Shown here: positions 7,076-13,991 of the stretch, one piece after another
Numbering within the stretch: position 1 is the first letter of the stretch
Layout: each line of letters starts with the position of its first letter
Assembly: GCF_019414865.1 (NCBI RefSeq)
Contig: NZ_DXLG01000026.1
Coordinates: forward strand, 1-18,316
Source: Veillonella sp.
Lineage (GTDB): Bacteria > Bacillota > Negativicutes > Veillonellales > Veillonellaceae
Reading direction: 5' to 3'
Length of the DNA: 18,316 nt
The notes under the pieces: generated by a model
Database searches by the model: none
The model's input: only the letters and a program-made list of their open reading frames with translations
Told to the model about the DNA's origin: nothing
Translations under genes and position numbers: made by a program

Positions 7076-7639
7076 TTATTTCTCCAAAGCCTTAATGATG
7101 TCAGCAAATACTGCGTCTACATCTTGTAAACCGTTAATTTCTTCATATAAGCCGCTGTTGCGGTAGTAATCAATTAAAGGTTTAGTAGATTCTTCGTACA
7201 CAGCTAGACGTTTCTGTACTGTTTCAGGGTTATCATCAGCACGATTTTCTAGAACAGCTCGTTCGCTAATACGTTTAACTAATTCCTCGGAAGGAACATT
7301 TAAGTTAAGTACAGCGTCCAAAGAAATTCCTAATTCTTTAAGGATTGCATCCAAGGACACAGCTTGCGCTGTTGTTCTTGGGAATCCATCAAGAATAAAT
7401 CCAGATTTGCAGTCATCTTTCACCAAGCGATCACGTACGATACCAACAGTTACACTGTCAGGTACCAATTGACCAGCATCGATGTATTTCTTAGCCTCAA
7501 CTCCAAGAGGTGTTTCGTTCTTAATCGCAGCGCGGAACATATCACCTGTTGAAATTTGGGGAATACCGTATTTTTCAATAAGTCGAGCTGCCTGAGTGCC
7601 TTTACCAGCACCAGGAGGTCCCATTAATAGAATATACAT
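7076..7639 (-). CDS. adk: Adenylate kinase, short-LID form
   Basis: The enzyme interconverts ATP + AMP with 2 ADP and keeps adenylate pools balanced. The 187-residue protein has the P-loop GPPGAGKGT (7-15), AMP-site TGDMFR (31-36, Arg36) and DGFPRT (84-89, Arg88). Between Arg123 and Arg144 the LID is only a short loop containing RADD. E. coli and Bacillus enzymes, of about 214-217 residues, have a large LID there, zinc-binding with four cysteines in most Firmicutes. No such cysteines exist here. Short-LID enzymes are known from actinobacteria, cyanobacteria and eukaryotic cytosol, so activity is expected. AGGAGG precedes the ATG. Confidence 0.96.
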   Translation of the reverse strand: MYILLMGPPGAGKGTQAARLIEKYGIPQISTGDMFRAAIKNETPLGVEAKKYIDAGQLVPDSVTVGIVRDRLVKDDCKSGFILDGFPRTTAQAVSLDAILKELGISLDAVLNLNVPSEELVKRISERAVLENRADDNPETVQKRLAVYEESTKPLIDYYRNSGLYEEINGLQDVDAVFADIIKALEK

Positions 7640-7651
7640 ATTGTTTCCCTC

Positions 7652-8914
7652 CTATTTCACAAAGCCTTTATAGTGGCGTGTTACCATGAGCGACTCAATT
7701 TGTTGCATTGTATCAAGTGCTACACCTACAACGATAAGGAGAGCCGTACCACCAAAGTATACGCCTTGGACGCCGGTAATACTACCGAGGAAATTCGGTA
7801 TAATAGCAACGACAGCTAAGAATACAGCGCCAGCCAAAGTGATCTTGGTCATCACGTTATCCACATAATCAGCAGTTGGTTTACCCGCACGAATACCTGG
7901 GATAAAACCACCGTATTTTTTCATATTATCTGCCATATCTGTAATGTTGATAGAGATTGCAGTATAGAAATACGTAAAGATAAAAATCAATAATGCATAC
8001 AATGCCGTTTGTAACGGCGTACCCCATGTAAATAGATCTGCAATTTTATGAACATATTCATTGTCAATAAATTGCGCAATTGTCACAGGGAACATCAACA
8101 CAGATGACGCAAAGATAATTGGGATTACACCTGCCTGATTGACTTTCAACGGCAAGAATGTAGAGTGACCACCGTACATTTTACGACCTACTACGCGTTT
8201 AGCATATTGAATCGGAATACGACGTTGGCCTTGTGTAACTGCAACTACGACAGCAATCATCGCAAGAGCAATTACAGCAAATAAGAATGCTTGGAACATA
8301 TTGATTGTTCCGTTTTGGATATATTGATAAATAGTTTCTAAACCATCTGGTAATCGAGCTACGATACCAGCAAAGATGATCAAGGAAATACCATTACCTA
8401 TACCATATGCTGTGATTTGTTCACCAATCCACATCAACAAGCATGTGCCTGCTGTTAGGATGATGGCCACAACGAATACACTAAGGAAATCATTATTTAC
8501 CAAAGCGTTGTTTGCTCTAAGAGCAAATGCCATGCCTGCGGCTTGTACAAAGCCGAGGACTACGGTGCCATAACGAGTTACCTTCGCTATTTTCTTACGC
8601 CCGTCTTCACCATCTTTACTCCATGCTTCAAACTGAGGAACTACAGACTGAAGCAGTTGCATGATGATGGAAGCATTGATGTAAGGTGTAATACTCATTG
8701 CAAAGATAGAGAACTTACTAAGCGCACCACCAGCAAACAAGTCTAATAGACCGAATAGGTTACCGGATGTAAACAAGGATTCGATAACAGACGCATCAAC
8801 GCCTGGAACAGGAATGTGGATACCAGCTCTAAAGATGGCAAACATCATTAATGTGTAAAGAATCTTATTACGTAATTCGGTAATCTTAAAGATGTTCGAG
8901 AGGCTATCTAGCAC
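7652..8914 (-). CDS. secY: Protein translocase subunit SecY
   Basis: SecY is the ten-helix channel of the Sec translocon in the cytoplasmic membrane. The 420-residue protein has the conserved second helix ITPYINASIIMQLL (75-88), YGIGNGISLIIF (170-181), the ribosome/SecA-binding loop QGQRRIPIQYAKR (228-240) followed by NQAGVIPIIFASS (259-271), and the second cytosolic loop with GGFIPGIRAGKPT (335-347; Arg342 matches the essential E. coli Arg357). The C-terminal tail ends TRHYKGFVK. Translation starts at GTG one base after the rplO stop, with GAGGTGA inside the last rplO codons acting as ribosome binding site, so the two are tightly coupled. Confidence 0.98.
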   Translation of the reverse strand: MLDSLSNIFKITELRNKILYTLMMFAIFRAGIHIPVPGVDASVIESLFTSGNLFGLLDLFAGGALSKFSIFAMSITPYINASIIMQLLQSVVPQFEAWSKDGEDGRKKIAKVTRYGTVVLGFVQAAGMAFALRANNALVNNDFLSVFVVAIILTAGTCLLMWIGEQITAYGIGNGISLIIFAGIVARLPDGLETIYQYIQNGTINMFQAFLFAVIALAMIAVVVAVTQGQRRIPIQYAKRVVGRKMYGGHSTFLPLKVNQAGVIPIIFASSVLMFPVTIAQFIDNEYVHKIADLFTWGTPLQTALYALLIFIFTYFYTAISINITDMADNMKKYGGFIPGIRAGKPTADYVDNVMTKITLAGAVFLAVVAIIPNFLGSITGVQGVYFGGTALLIVVGVALDTMQQIESLMVTRHYKGFVK

Positions 8915-8915
8915 C

Positions 8916-9359
8916 CTAGATCACCTCTACTTTTCCGCCTGCTGCTGTAATTTTTTCTTCAGCAGATTTAGTGAAGCCATTAGCGATAACTGTTAAGTTT
9001 TTAGTTTCCAATGTACCGTTACCTAAAATACGAATGCCATCGCGTACATTTTTCAAAATGCCAGCTTCAATAAGAGCTACTGGATCAACTGTTGCACCGT
9101 CTTCAAAACGGTTCAATTGTTCTACGTTAACTTCAGCATATTGTTTAGCAAAAACGTTGTTGAAACCACGTTTTGGTAAACGACGATAAAGAGGCATTTG
9201 GCCGCCTTCAAAACCGGAGCGAACGCCACCGCCAGAACGGGAGTTTTGACCTTTTTGACCACGACCAGATGTTTTACCCAAGCCAGAACCTAAACCACGG
9301 CCTACACGAGTACGAGCTTTTTTGGAACCAGCAGCTGGTTGTAATTCATGAAGTTTCAT
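8916..9359 (-). CDS. rplO: 50S ribosomal protein L15
   Basis: L15 binds 23S rRNA during late assembly of the large subunit. The 147-residue protein has the long Gly/Arg-rich N-terminal extension (GRGLGSGLGKTSGRGQKG at about 20-37, then SGGGVRSGFEGGQMPL) that threads into rRNA. A compact C-terminal domain rich in beta structure follows. AAGGAGG precedes the ATG. It lies 22 bases after rpmD and directly abuts secY, the usual order in the spc operon. Its last codons carry the secY ribosome binding site. Confidence 0.97.
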   Translation of the reverse strand: MKLHELQPAAGSKKARTRVGRGLGSGLGKTSGRGQKGQNSRSGGGVRSGFEGGQMPLYRRLPKRGFNNVFAKQYAEVNVEQLNRFEDGATVDPVALIEAGILKNVRDGIRILGNGTLETKNLTVIANGFTKSAEEKITAAGGKVEVI

Positions 9360-9381
9360 TCAGTGCACCTCCTTATCAGTA

Positions 9382-9561
9382 TTAAACTTCTTCAACTTTT
9401 ACTAAATGTCTAACTTTGTGAAGCATACCTTCGATTTGAGGTGTTACTTCTTTTACAACTTGAGAATTAGTTTTTTTCAAGCCCAAAGCTTTAACTGTCG
9501 CGCGTTGATCTTCAGGACGACCGATTAAGCTTCTTGTTAATGTTACTTTAACTTGTGCCAT
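9382..9561 (-). CDS. rpmD: 50S ribosomal protein L30
   Basis: This 59-residue gene is easily overlooked. The product begins MAQVKVTLTRSLIGRPEDQR and continues with the conserved ATVKALGLKKTNSQV block. It ends in VRHLVKVEEV, the standard bacterial L30 pattern. L30 binds domain II and V helices of 23S rRNA. AAGGAG lies nine to ten bases before the ATG and just after the rpsE stop. The place between rpsE and rplO is the canonical one. Bacterial L30 is absent from some lineages; here it is intact. Confidence 0.97.
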   Translation of the reverse strand: MAQVKVTLTRSLIGRPEDQRATVKALGLKKTNSQVVKEVTPQIEGMLHKVRHLVKVEEV

Positions 9562-9575
9562 TTCTTGTCTCCTTA

Positions 9576-10079
9576 TTACGCGTTATAAATTTCTTCAACG
9601 GTTTTACCACGAAGTTCAGCAACTTCGCTAGCGCGTTTCAAATCTTTCAAACCTTCGATTGTAGCGCGAACCATATTGTTAGGGTTAGAAGAGCCCAAAG
9701 ATTTAGTCAAGATGTTACGAACACCTACTAATTCCAATACGGCACGAACAGGGCCACCAGCGATAACGCCAGTACCTTCAGCAGCTGGTTTCAAGAATAC
9801 GCGGCCTGCGCCGAATACGCCTGTTACGCTGTGAGGGATTGTACCATTTTTAATTGCTACGTTTACAATATTTTTCTTAGCATCATCGATACCTTTGCGA
9901 ATTGCTTCTGGTACTTCCGCTGCTTTACCTAAGCCAACGCCTACATAACCGTTGCCATCACCAACAACTACAAGAGCGCTGAAGGAAAAACGACGACCGC
10001 CTTTAACTACTTTGGCTACGCGGTTGATGAATACTACTCTTTCTTTAAGATCAAGACTGGTGTAGTCAATTCTCGCCAT
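9576..10079 (-). CDS. rpsE: 30S ribosomal protein S5
   Basis: S5 lies at the mRNA entry channel with S3 and S4 and influences decoding fidelity. The 167-residue protein has the double-stranded-RNA-binding-like N-terminal domain. Within it are LKERVVFINRVAKVVKGGRR and the 16S rRNA-contacting loop around residues 20-32, the site where spectinomycin and ram mutations occur in other species. The C-terminal domain has GTGVIAGGPVRAVLELVGV (about 102-120) and ends with ELRGKTVEEI. AAGGAGG precedes the ATG. It follows rplR by 18 bases. Confidence 0.97.
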   Translation of the reverse strand: MARIDYTSLDLKERVVFINRVAKVVKGGRRFSFSALVVVGDGNGYVGVGLGKAAEVPEAIRKGIDDAKKNIVNVAIKNGTIPHSVTGVFGAGRVFLKPAAEGTGVIAGGPVRAVLELVGVRNILTKSLGSSNPNNMVRATIEGLKDLKRASEVAELRGKTVEEIYNA

Positions 10080-10097
10080 GTCTATAGTTCCTCCTTC

Positions 10098-10460
10098 TTA
10101 GAATTTTAAGCCTGCTTCACGAGCACCTTCTGCAAGGGCTGCTACGCGGCCGTGGTAAATATAACCACCACGGTCAAACACTACAGTGTCAATGCCTTTA
10201 GCGATAGCTTTTTTAGCAACTGCTTCACCAACGGCTTTAGCAGCAGCTACGTTACCACCATAGGATAAGTTCAAATCTTTATCTAAAGAGCTAGCAGCAA
10301 CCAAAGTTGTACCTGCTACATCATCGATTACTTGTGCGTAAATGTTGCTCAAAGAACGGTAAACGTTCAAACGTGGGCAAGTTGCCGTACCAGAGATGTG
10401 ACGGCGAATACGAAGATGACGTTTTGCTCGAGCGATATTTCTACTAGATTTACGAGGCAA
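10098..10460 (-). CDS. rplR: 50S ribosomal protein L18
   Basis: L18 binds 5S rRNA with L5 and forms the central protuberance. I start it at TTG (10458-10460), giving 120 residues beginning MPRKSSRNIARAKRHLRIRR, the usual length for L18. AAAGGAG at 10469-10475 lies eight bases upstream of this TTG. The in-frame ATG at 10478 would put that site inside the coding region and has no ribosome binding site of its own. The basic, flexible N terminus and the conserved C-terminal FDRGGYIYHGRVAALAEGAR block (last 25 or so residues) are typical. It lies between rplF and rpsE, as usual. Confidence 0.95.
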   Translation of the reverse strand: MPRKSSRNIARAKRHLRIRRHISGTATCPRLNVYRSLSNIYAQVIDDVAGTTLVAASSLDKDLNLSYGGNVAAAKAVGEAVAKKAIAKGIDTVVFDRGGYIYHGRVAALAEGAREAGLKF

Positions 10461-10468
10461 GATATTCA

Positions 10469-10475
10469 CTCCTTT
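10469..10475 (-). promoter_or_regulatory. Ribosome binding site that sets the rplR start (TTG)
   Basis: AAAGGAG lies eight bases before a TTG codon at 10460. The only upstream in-frame ATG (10478) overlaps this site, so the TTG is the better start. Confidence 0.8.
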
Positions 10476-10495
10476 CATTCATATAGATGATATTA

Positions 10496-11041
10496 CTATT
10501 TACCTTTTGCACCAGCTTTACCAGCTTTGCGACGAACAACTTCGCCTTCATAGCGGATACCTTTACCTTTGTAAGGTTCAGGTTTTCTCCATTTACGGAT
10601 ATCAGCTGCTACTGCGCCTACAACTTCTTTGTCTGCACCAGAAACAACGATTTTGTTAGGAGCTGGAACTTCAATTGTAATACCAGCTGGAGCTTCCATT
10701 TCTACTGGATGAGAGAAGCCAAGTGTAAGAGCTAATTTATTGCCTTGTTTAGCCGCTCTGTAACCAACACCGTTGATTTCAAGAGTTTTTGTGAATCCTT
10801 CAGATACGCCTGTTACCATATTAGCAACAAGAGCGCGAGTCAAACCGTGAAGGGAACGATGAGCTTTATTGTCGGAAGGACGAGCTACTGTAATTGTGTT
10901 ACCTTCAACAGTGATATTCATATCTGGATGCAAATCGCGAGATAATTCACCTTTAGGACCTTTTACGTTCATATGATGGTTATCATATGTAACAGTAACG
11001 CCTGCAGGGATCTCGATAGGCATTCTACCGATACGTGACAT
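10496..11041 (-). CDS. rplF: 50S ribosomal protein L6
   Basis: L6 lies near the sarcin-ricin loop and the factor-binding site of the large subunit. The 181-residue protein has the duplicated alpha/beta fold. The first half is MSRIGRMPIEIPAGVTV with NVKGPKGEL, and the second contains GYRA (about 92-95) followed by SHPVEMEAP. The family's C-terminal signature KWRKPEPYKGKGIRYEGE (about 149-166) is complete. AGGAGGT precedes the ATG. It follows rpsH by 24 bases, in normal spc order. Confidence 0.97.
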   Translation of the reverse strand: MSRIGRMPIEIPAGVTVTYDNHHMNVKGPKGELSRDLHPDMNITVEGNTITVARPSDNKAHRSLHGLTRALVANMVTGVSEGFTKTLEINGVGYRAAKQGNKLALTLGFSHPVEMEAPAGITIEVPAPNKIVVSGADKEVVGAVAADIRKWRKPEPYKGKGIRYEGEVVRRKAGKAGAKGK

Positions 11042-11065
11042 TATTTCTACCTCCTATTGCTACTA

Positions 11066-11452
11066 TTACCAAACGTATGCGATTACTTCGCCACCAAGAC
11101 CTTCTTTACGAGCTTGTTTGTCGCTCATAACGCCTTTGGATGTAGAAATAACTGCGATACCCAAACCACCAAGTACACGAGGAAGTTCTTCCTTTTTCGC
11201 GTAAACACGTAAACCAGGTTTGGAAATACGTTTAATTCCTGTAATAACTTTTTCGTTATTGGAACCATATTTCAAAGTTACTTTTAAAGTGTTTTCTTCT
11301 TTTTCTACGTTCTTTACGAAACCTTCTTGTAAAAGGATGTCAAGAACAGCTGCTTTCATTCTAGATGCAGGAATGTTTACCGTTTCATGAAGTGCAGCAT
11401 TTGCATTACGGATGCGCGTAAGCATATCCGCGATAGGATCGGTCATTACCAT
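11066..11452 (-). CDS. rpsH: 30S ribosomal protein S8
   Basis: S8 is a primary binder of the 16S rRNA central domain; in E. coli it also represses its own operon near rplE. The 128-residue protein starts MVMTDPIADMLTRIRNANAA. AGGAGG lies ten bases before the first ATG, so I keep that start, though the second ATG two codons on is possible. The C-terminal rRNA-binding motif STSKGVMSDKQARKEGLGGE (about 103-122) is intact. I saw no clear S8-type rRNA mimic near rplE but could not fold the region. Confidence 0.96.
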   Translation of the reverse strand: MVMTDPIADMLTRIRNANAALHETVNIPASRMKAAVLDILLQEGFVKNVEKEENTLKVTLKYGSNNEKVITGIKRISKPGLRVYAKKEELPRVLGGLGIAVISTSKGVMSDKQARKEGLGGEVIAYVW

Positions 11453-11479
11453 AATCTAAAAACCTCCTCTCGTCTAATA

Positions 11480-11749
11480 TTACCAGCTGGCTTTTTTAAC
11501 ACCAGGAATTTGTCCTTTGTACGCCAATTCACGGAACGCAATACGGCTGATACCGAATTTGCGCATATAGCCGTGAGGACGACCAGTTAAGTTGCAACGG
11601 TTGTGTAAGCGTGTTGGGGATGCGTTTGCTGGTAATTTGGACAAGCCTTCATAATCACCTGCTGCTTTTAACGCTGCACGTTTAGCTGCATATTTTTCAA
11701 CGATTTTAGCGCGTTTCTTTTCGCGTTCAATCATAGATTTTTTAGCCAT
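11480..11749 (-). CDS. rpsN: 30S ribosomal protein S14, long zinc-independent form
   Basis: S14 binds the 16S rRNA head near the A site and is added late in 30S assembly. The 89-residue protein is the long, cysteine-poor form, as in E. coli (about 101 residues). It has the C-terminal NRCNLTGRPHGYMRKFGI block and the ending GQIPGVKKASW. There is a single Cys, and no CxxC pairs. Most Bacilli and many Clostridia have, at this same place, a 61-residue zinc-ribbon S14. Here the zinc-free type is the operon copy. AGGAGG precedes the ATG. Confidence 0.96.
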   Translation of the reverse strand: MAKKSMIEREKKRAKIVEKYAAKRAALKAAGDYEGLSKLPANASPTRLHNRCNLTGRPHGYMRKFGISRIAFRELAYKGQIPGVKKASW

Positions 11750-11765
11750 CTATATGTTCCTCCTA

Positions 11766-12305
11766 TTATTTTTCGAAAGGCATACCGAATTGAGTCAACA
11801 ATTCACGAGCTTCTTCATCTGTTTTAGCAGTTGTTACTACGATGATATCCATACCAGTAACACGTTCTACTTGATCATATTCGATCTCAGGGAAGATGAG
11901 CTGTTCTTTAAGACCCAAAGCGTAGTTACCACGGCCATCAAATGCTGTTGCGCTGATACCGCGGAAGTCACGTACACGAGGTAATGCCGCATTGATCAAT
12001 TTGTCGAGGAATTCATACATGCGTTCGCCACGAAGAGTAACTTTTGTACCCAACGCCATGCCTTCACGAACTTTGAAGTTCGCAATGGATTTTTTAGCTT
12101 TTGTGATTACAGGTTTTTGACCAGAAATGATAGTCAAATCATTAACTGCTGCTTCCAATGCTTTTGCATTGCCTACTGCATCACCAACGCCGATGTTGAT
12201 AACGATTTTTTCCAATTTAGGGATTTCCATAACGTTGCCGTATTGGAATTTTTCTTGCAAACTCTTTTTGATTTCAGAGTTGTATTGTTCAAATAAACGA
12301 GACAT
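11766..12305 (-). CDS. rplE: 50S ribosomal protein L5
   Basis: L5 binds 5S rRNA and contacts P-site tRNA and S13 across the subunit interface. The 179-residue protein has the expected blocks: MEIPKLEKIVINIGVGDA (about 26-43), SIANFKVREGMALGTKVTLRG (about 89-108, given only as a location marker), and the conserved LPRVRDFRGI (about 128-137). The ending ARELLTQFGMPF is typical. AAAGGAGGAG lies upstream of the ATG. It follows rplX by 23 bases. Confidence 0.97.
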   Translation of the reverse strand: MSRLFEQYNSEIKKSLQEKFQYGNVMEIPKLEKIVINIGVGDAVGNAKALEAAVNDLTIISGQKPVITKAKKSIANFKVREGMALGTKVTLRGERMYEFLDKLINAALPRVRDFRGISATAFDGRGNYALGLKEQLIFPEIEYDQVERVTGMDIIVVTTAKTDEEARELLTQFGMPFEK

Positions 12306-12328
12306 TTATTTAGCTCCTCCTTTCCTGA

Positions 12329-12649
12329 TTATTTAAGTACTGTACCAGATTTAACTGTAGCGCGAACGAATTTACCGTCTTTGCCTTCAACTTTTTTGAT
12401 ACGAGTAGCTGTTTTAGTTTCTGGGTCAACGATCATTACGTTAGAAACATGGATACCAGCTTCTTTAGTAACGATGCCGCCTTGTGGGTTAGCTTGAGAA
12501 GGTTTTGTGTGACGTTTTACAGTGTTAACGCCTTCAACAAATACGCGTTCTTTTTTAGGTTCAGTTGCAATTACTGTACCTTGCTTACCTTTATCTTTAC
12601 CGGAGATAACAACAACTGTATCGCCTTTTTTGATTTGTAGTTTAGCCAT
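12329..12649 (-). CDS. rplX: 50S ribosomal protein L24
   Basis: L24 is an assembly-initiating protein that binds the 5' domain of 23S rRNA near the exit tunnel. The 106-residue protein contains an N-terminal KOW motif (KKGDTVVVISGKDKGKQGTV at about 7-26). The conserved VEGVNTVKRHTKPSQ (about 38-52) and a basic C-terminal tail follow. AAGGAGG precedes the ATG. It lies between rplN and rplE in canonical order, with an 18-base gap upstream. Confidence 0.97.
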   Translation of the reverse strand: MAKLQIKKGDTVVVISGKDKGKQGTVIATEPKKERVFVEGVNTVKRHTKPSQANPQGGIVTKEAGIHVSNVMIVDPETKTATRIKKVEGKDGKFVRATVKSGTVLK

Positions 12650-12667
12650 ATGCTGCGTTCCTCCTTC

Positions 12668-13036
12668 TTATAATACTTCTGGAGCCAAAGAAACGATTTT
12701 CATGAAGTCTTTTTCACGAAGCTCTCTAGCTACAGGTCCAAAGATACGAGTACCACGAGGGGTCTTGTCATCTTTAATAACTACTGCTGCGTTTTCATCG
12801 AAACGGATATAGGAACCGTCTTGACGGCGGATACCTTTTTTAGAACGAACAATAACAGCTTTGACTACGTCGCCTTTCTTGACAACGCCACCGGGTGATG
12901 CATCTTTTACAGAAGCAACGATTACGTCACCGATATTGCCGAATTTGCGATAAGAACCGCCCATGACTTGGATACACATAATACGTTTTGCACCAGTGTT
13001 GTCGGCAACATTCAAAATTGTTTGTTGCTGGATCAT
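12668..13036 (-). CDS. rplN: 50S ribosomal protein L14
   Basis: L14 sits at the subunit interface and is the docking site of the silencing factor RsfS. The 122-residue length is standard. The N-terminal block MIQQQTILNVADNTGAKRIM and the central KKGDVVKAVIVRSKKGIRR (about 53-71) are hallmark features, and the C terminus ends VSLAPEVL. AAGGAGG precedes the ATG. It is the first gene of the spc cluster, and only 24 bases separate it from rpsQ with no terminator, so the S10 and spc clusters are probably co-transcribed. Confidence 0.98.
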   Translation of the reverse strand: MIQQQTILNVADNTGAKRIMCIQVMGGSYRKFGNIGDVIVASVKDASPGGVVKKGDVVKAVIVRSKKGIRRQDGSYIRFDENAAVVIKDDKTPRGTRIFGPVARELREKDFMKIVSLAPEVL

Positions 13037-13060
13037 CGTCTATTCCTCCTTACATCACTC

Positions 13061-13321
13061 TTATTTTTGTCTTTCAAGAATTTCAACAACTCTCCAACAT
13101 TTATCTTTAGAAAGTGGACGAGTTTCTACAATTTTAACTGTATCGCCAATTTGGCACTCATTGTTTTCATCATGAGCTTTGAAGCGTTTAGTGCTAACCA
13201 TTGGCTTATTATATAATGCGTGAGGTACTTTACGTTCTACAGCAACAACAACAGTTTTATTCATTTTGTCGCTTACAACTTTACCTACGCGGACTTTACG
13301 TACGTTTCTTTCTTCTGCCAC
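13061..13321 (-). CDS. rpsQ: 30S ribosomal protein S17
   Basis: S17 binds the 5' domain of 16S rRNA early in assembly. I start it at GTG (13319-13321), giving 86 residues beginning MAEERNVRKVRVGKVVSDKM, the usual length. The ribosome binding site AGGAGG (13331-13336) lies nine bases upstream. The frame is open further upstream to a TTG at 13342, but those seven codons contain the ribosome binding site itself. The OB-fold motifs NKTVVVAVER and the IVETRPLSKDKCWRVVEI region are intact. It ends the S10 cluster. Confidence 0.96.
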   Translation of the reverse strand: MAEERNVRKVRVGKVVSDKMNKTVVVAVERKVPHALYNKPMVSTKRFKAHDENNECQIGDTVKIVETRPLSKDKCWRVVEILERQK

Positions 13322-13330
13322 GATTTTAAG

Positions 13331-13336
13331 CCTCCT
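13331..13336 (-). promoter_or_regulatory. Ribosome binding site that sets the rpsQ start (GTG)
   Basis: AGGAGG, extended to AAAAGGAGG, sits nine bases before GTG at 13321. It falls inside the frame of the alternative TTG start at 13342, so the shorter protein is favoured. Confidence 0.85.
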
Positions 13337-13360
13337 TTTCAACCTTTAACAAATCTGTTA

Positions 13361-13564
13361 TTATGCGTTTTCAGATTTAAGTTCAACTTCACGTTGTACA
13401 GTTTTAATACGAGCGATTGTCTTCTTAACTTCACGAATGCGCATAGGATTTTCTAATTGACCTGTTGCAAGCTGAAAACGGAGGTTAAATAACTCTTCCT
13501 TAAGACCGGAAACTTTTTGTTCCATTTCGGCAGCGCTCATATTGCGAATGTCATTAACCTTCAT
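13361..13564 (-). CDS. rpmC: 50S ribosomal protein L29
   Basis: L29 lies beside L23 at the tunnel exit, where trigger factor and signal recognition particle dock. The 67-residue protein is a helical hairpin: helix one contains SAAEMEQKVSGLKEELFNLR (about 9-28), then LATGQLENP marks the turn, and IREVKKTIARIKTV begins the second helix. The start lies 11 bases inside rplP, with GGTGG in rplP as the likely ribosome binding site, so translation is probably coupled. The 39-base gap to rpsQ is the longest inside the S10 cluster. Confidence 0.95.
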   Translation of the reverse strand: MKVNDIRNMSAAEMEQKVSGLKEELFNLRFQLATGQLENPMRIREVKKTIARIKTVQREVELKSENA

Positions 13565-13991
13565 TTACGTCACCACCCAATTCTTTACCCTTAACAACAA
13601 ATTTGCATTTGATTGGAAGTTTATGGCTTGCAAGACGCATAGCTTCACGAGCTGTAGCTTCTGGCACACCGTCCATTTCAAACATTACACGACCTGGTTT
13701 AACTACTGCTACCCAGTATTCAGGAGAACCTTTACCGGAACCCATACGAGTACCAGCTGGTTTAGCTGTAATTGGTTTGTCAGGGAAAATTTTAATCCAT
13801 ACTTTACCACCACGTTTGATATAACGAGTCATAGCAATACGGGCAGCTTCGATTTGACGGTTAGTGATCCAAGATGGTTCGCATGCTACCAAGCCGAACT
13901 CACCATGAGACACTGTATTACCGCGCATAGCACGACCTTTCATACGGCCGCGGAATTGCTTACGATGTTTTACGCGCTTTGGAATAAGCAT
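13554..13991 (-). CDS. rplP: 50S ribosomal protein L16
   Basis: L16 helps shape the A-site tRNA path near the peptidyl transferase centre and is a target region for orthosomycin resistance. The 145-residue protein starts MLIPKRVKHRKQFRGRMKG. It has the conserved loop TRMGSGKGSPEYWVAVVKPG (81-100), in which Arg82 matches the E. coli arginine that is hydroxylated. Its ATG shares one base with the rpsC stop (TAATG), and its 3' end overlaps rpmC by 11 bases. Confidence 0.98.
   Translation of the reverse strand: MLIPKRVKHRKQFRGRMKGRAMRGNTVSHGEFGLVACEPSWITNRQIEAARIAMTRYIKRGGKVWIKIFPDKPITAKPAGTRMGSGKGSPEYWVAVVKPGRVMFEMDGVPEATAREAMRLASHKLPIKCKFVVKGKELGGDVNEG

Noticed and set aside
12306..12328. Possible S8 autoregulatory site near the rplE start, as in E. 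coli
   Set aside because: Only a 23-base gap with a plain ribosome binding site; no visible mimic of 16S helix 21.
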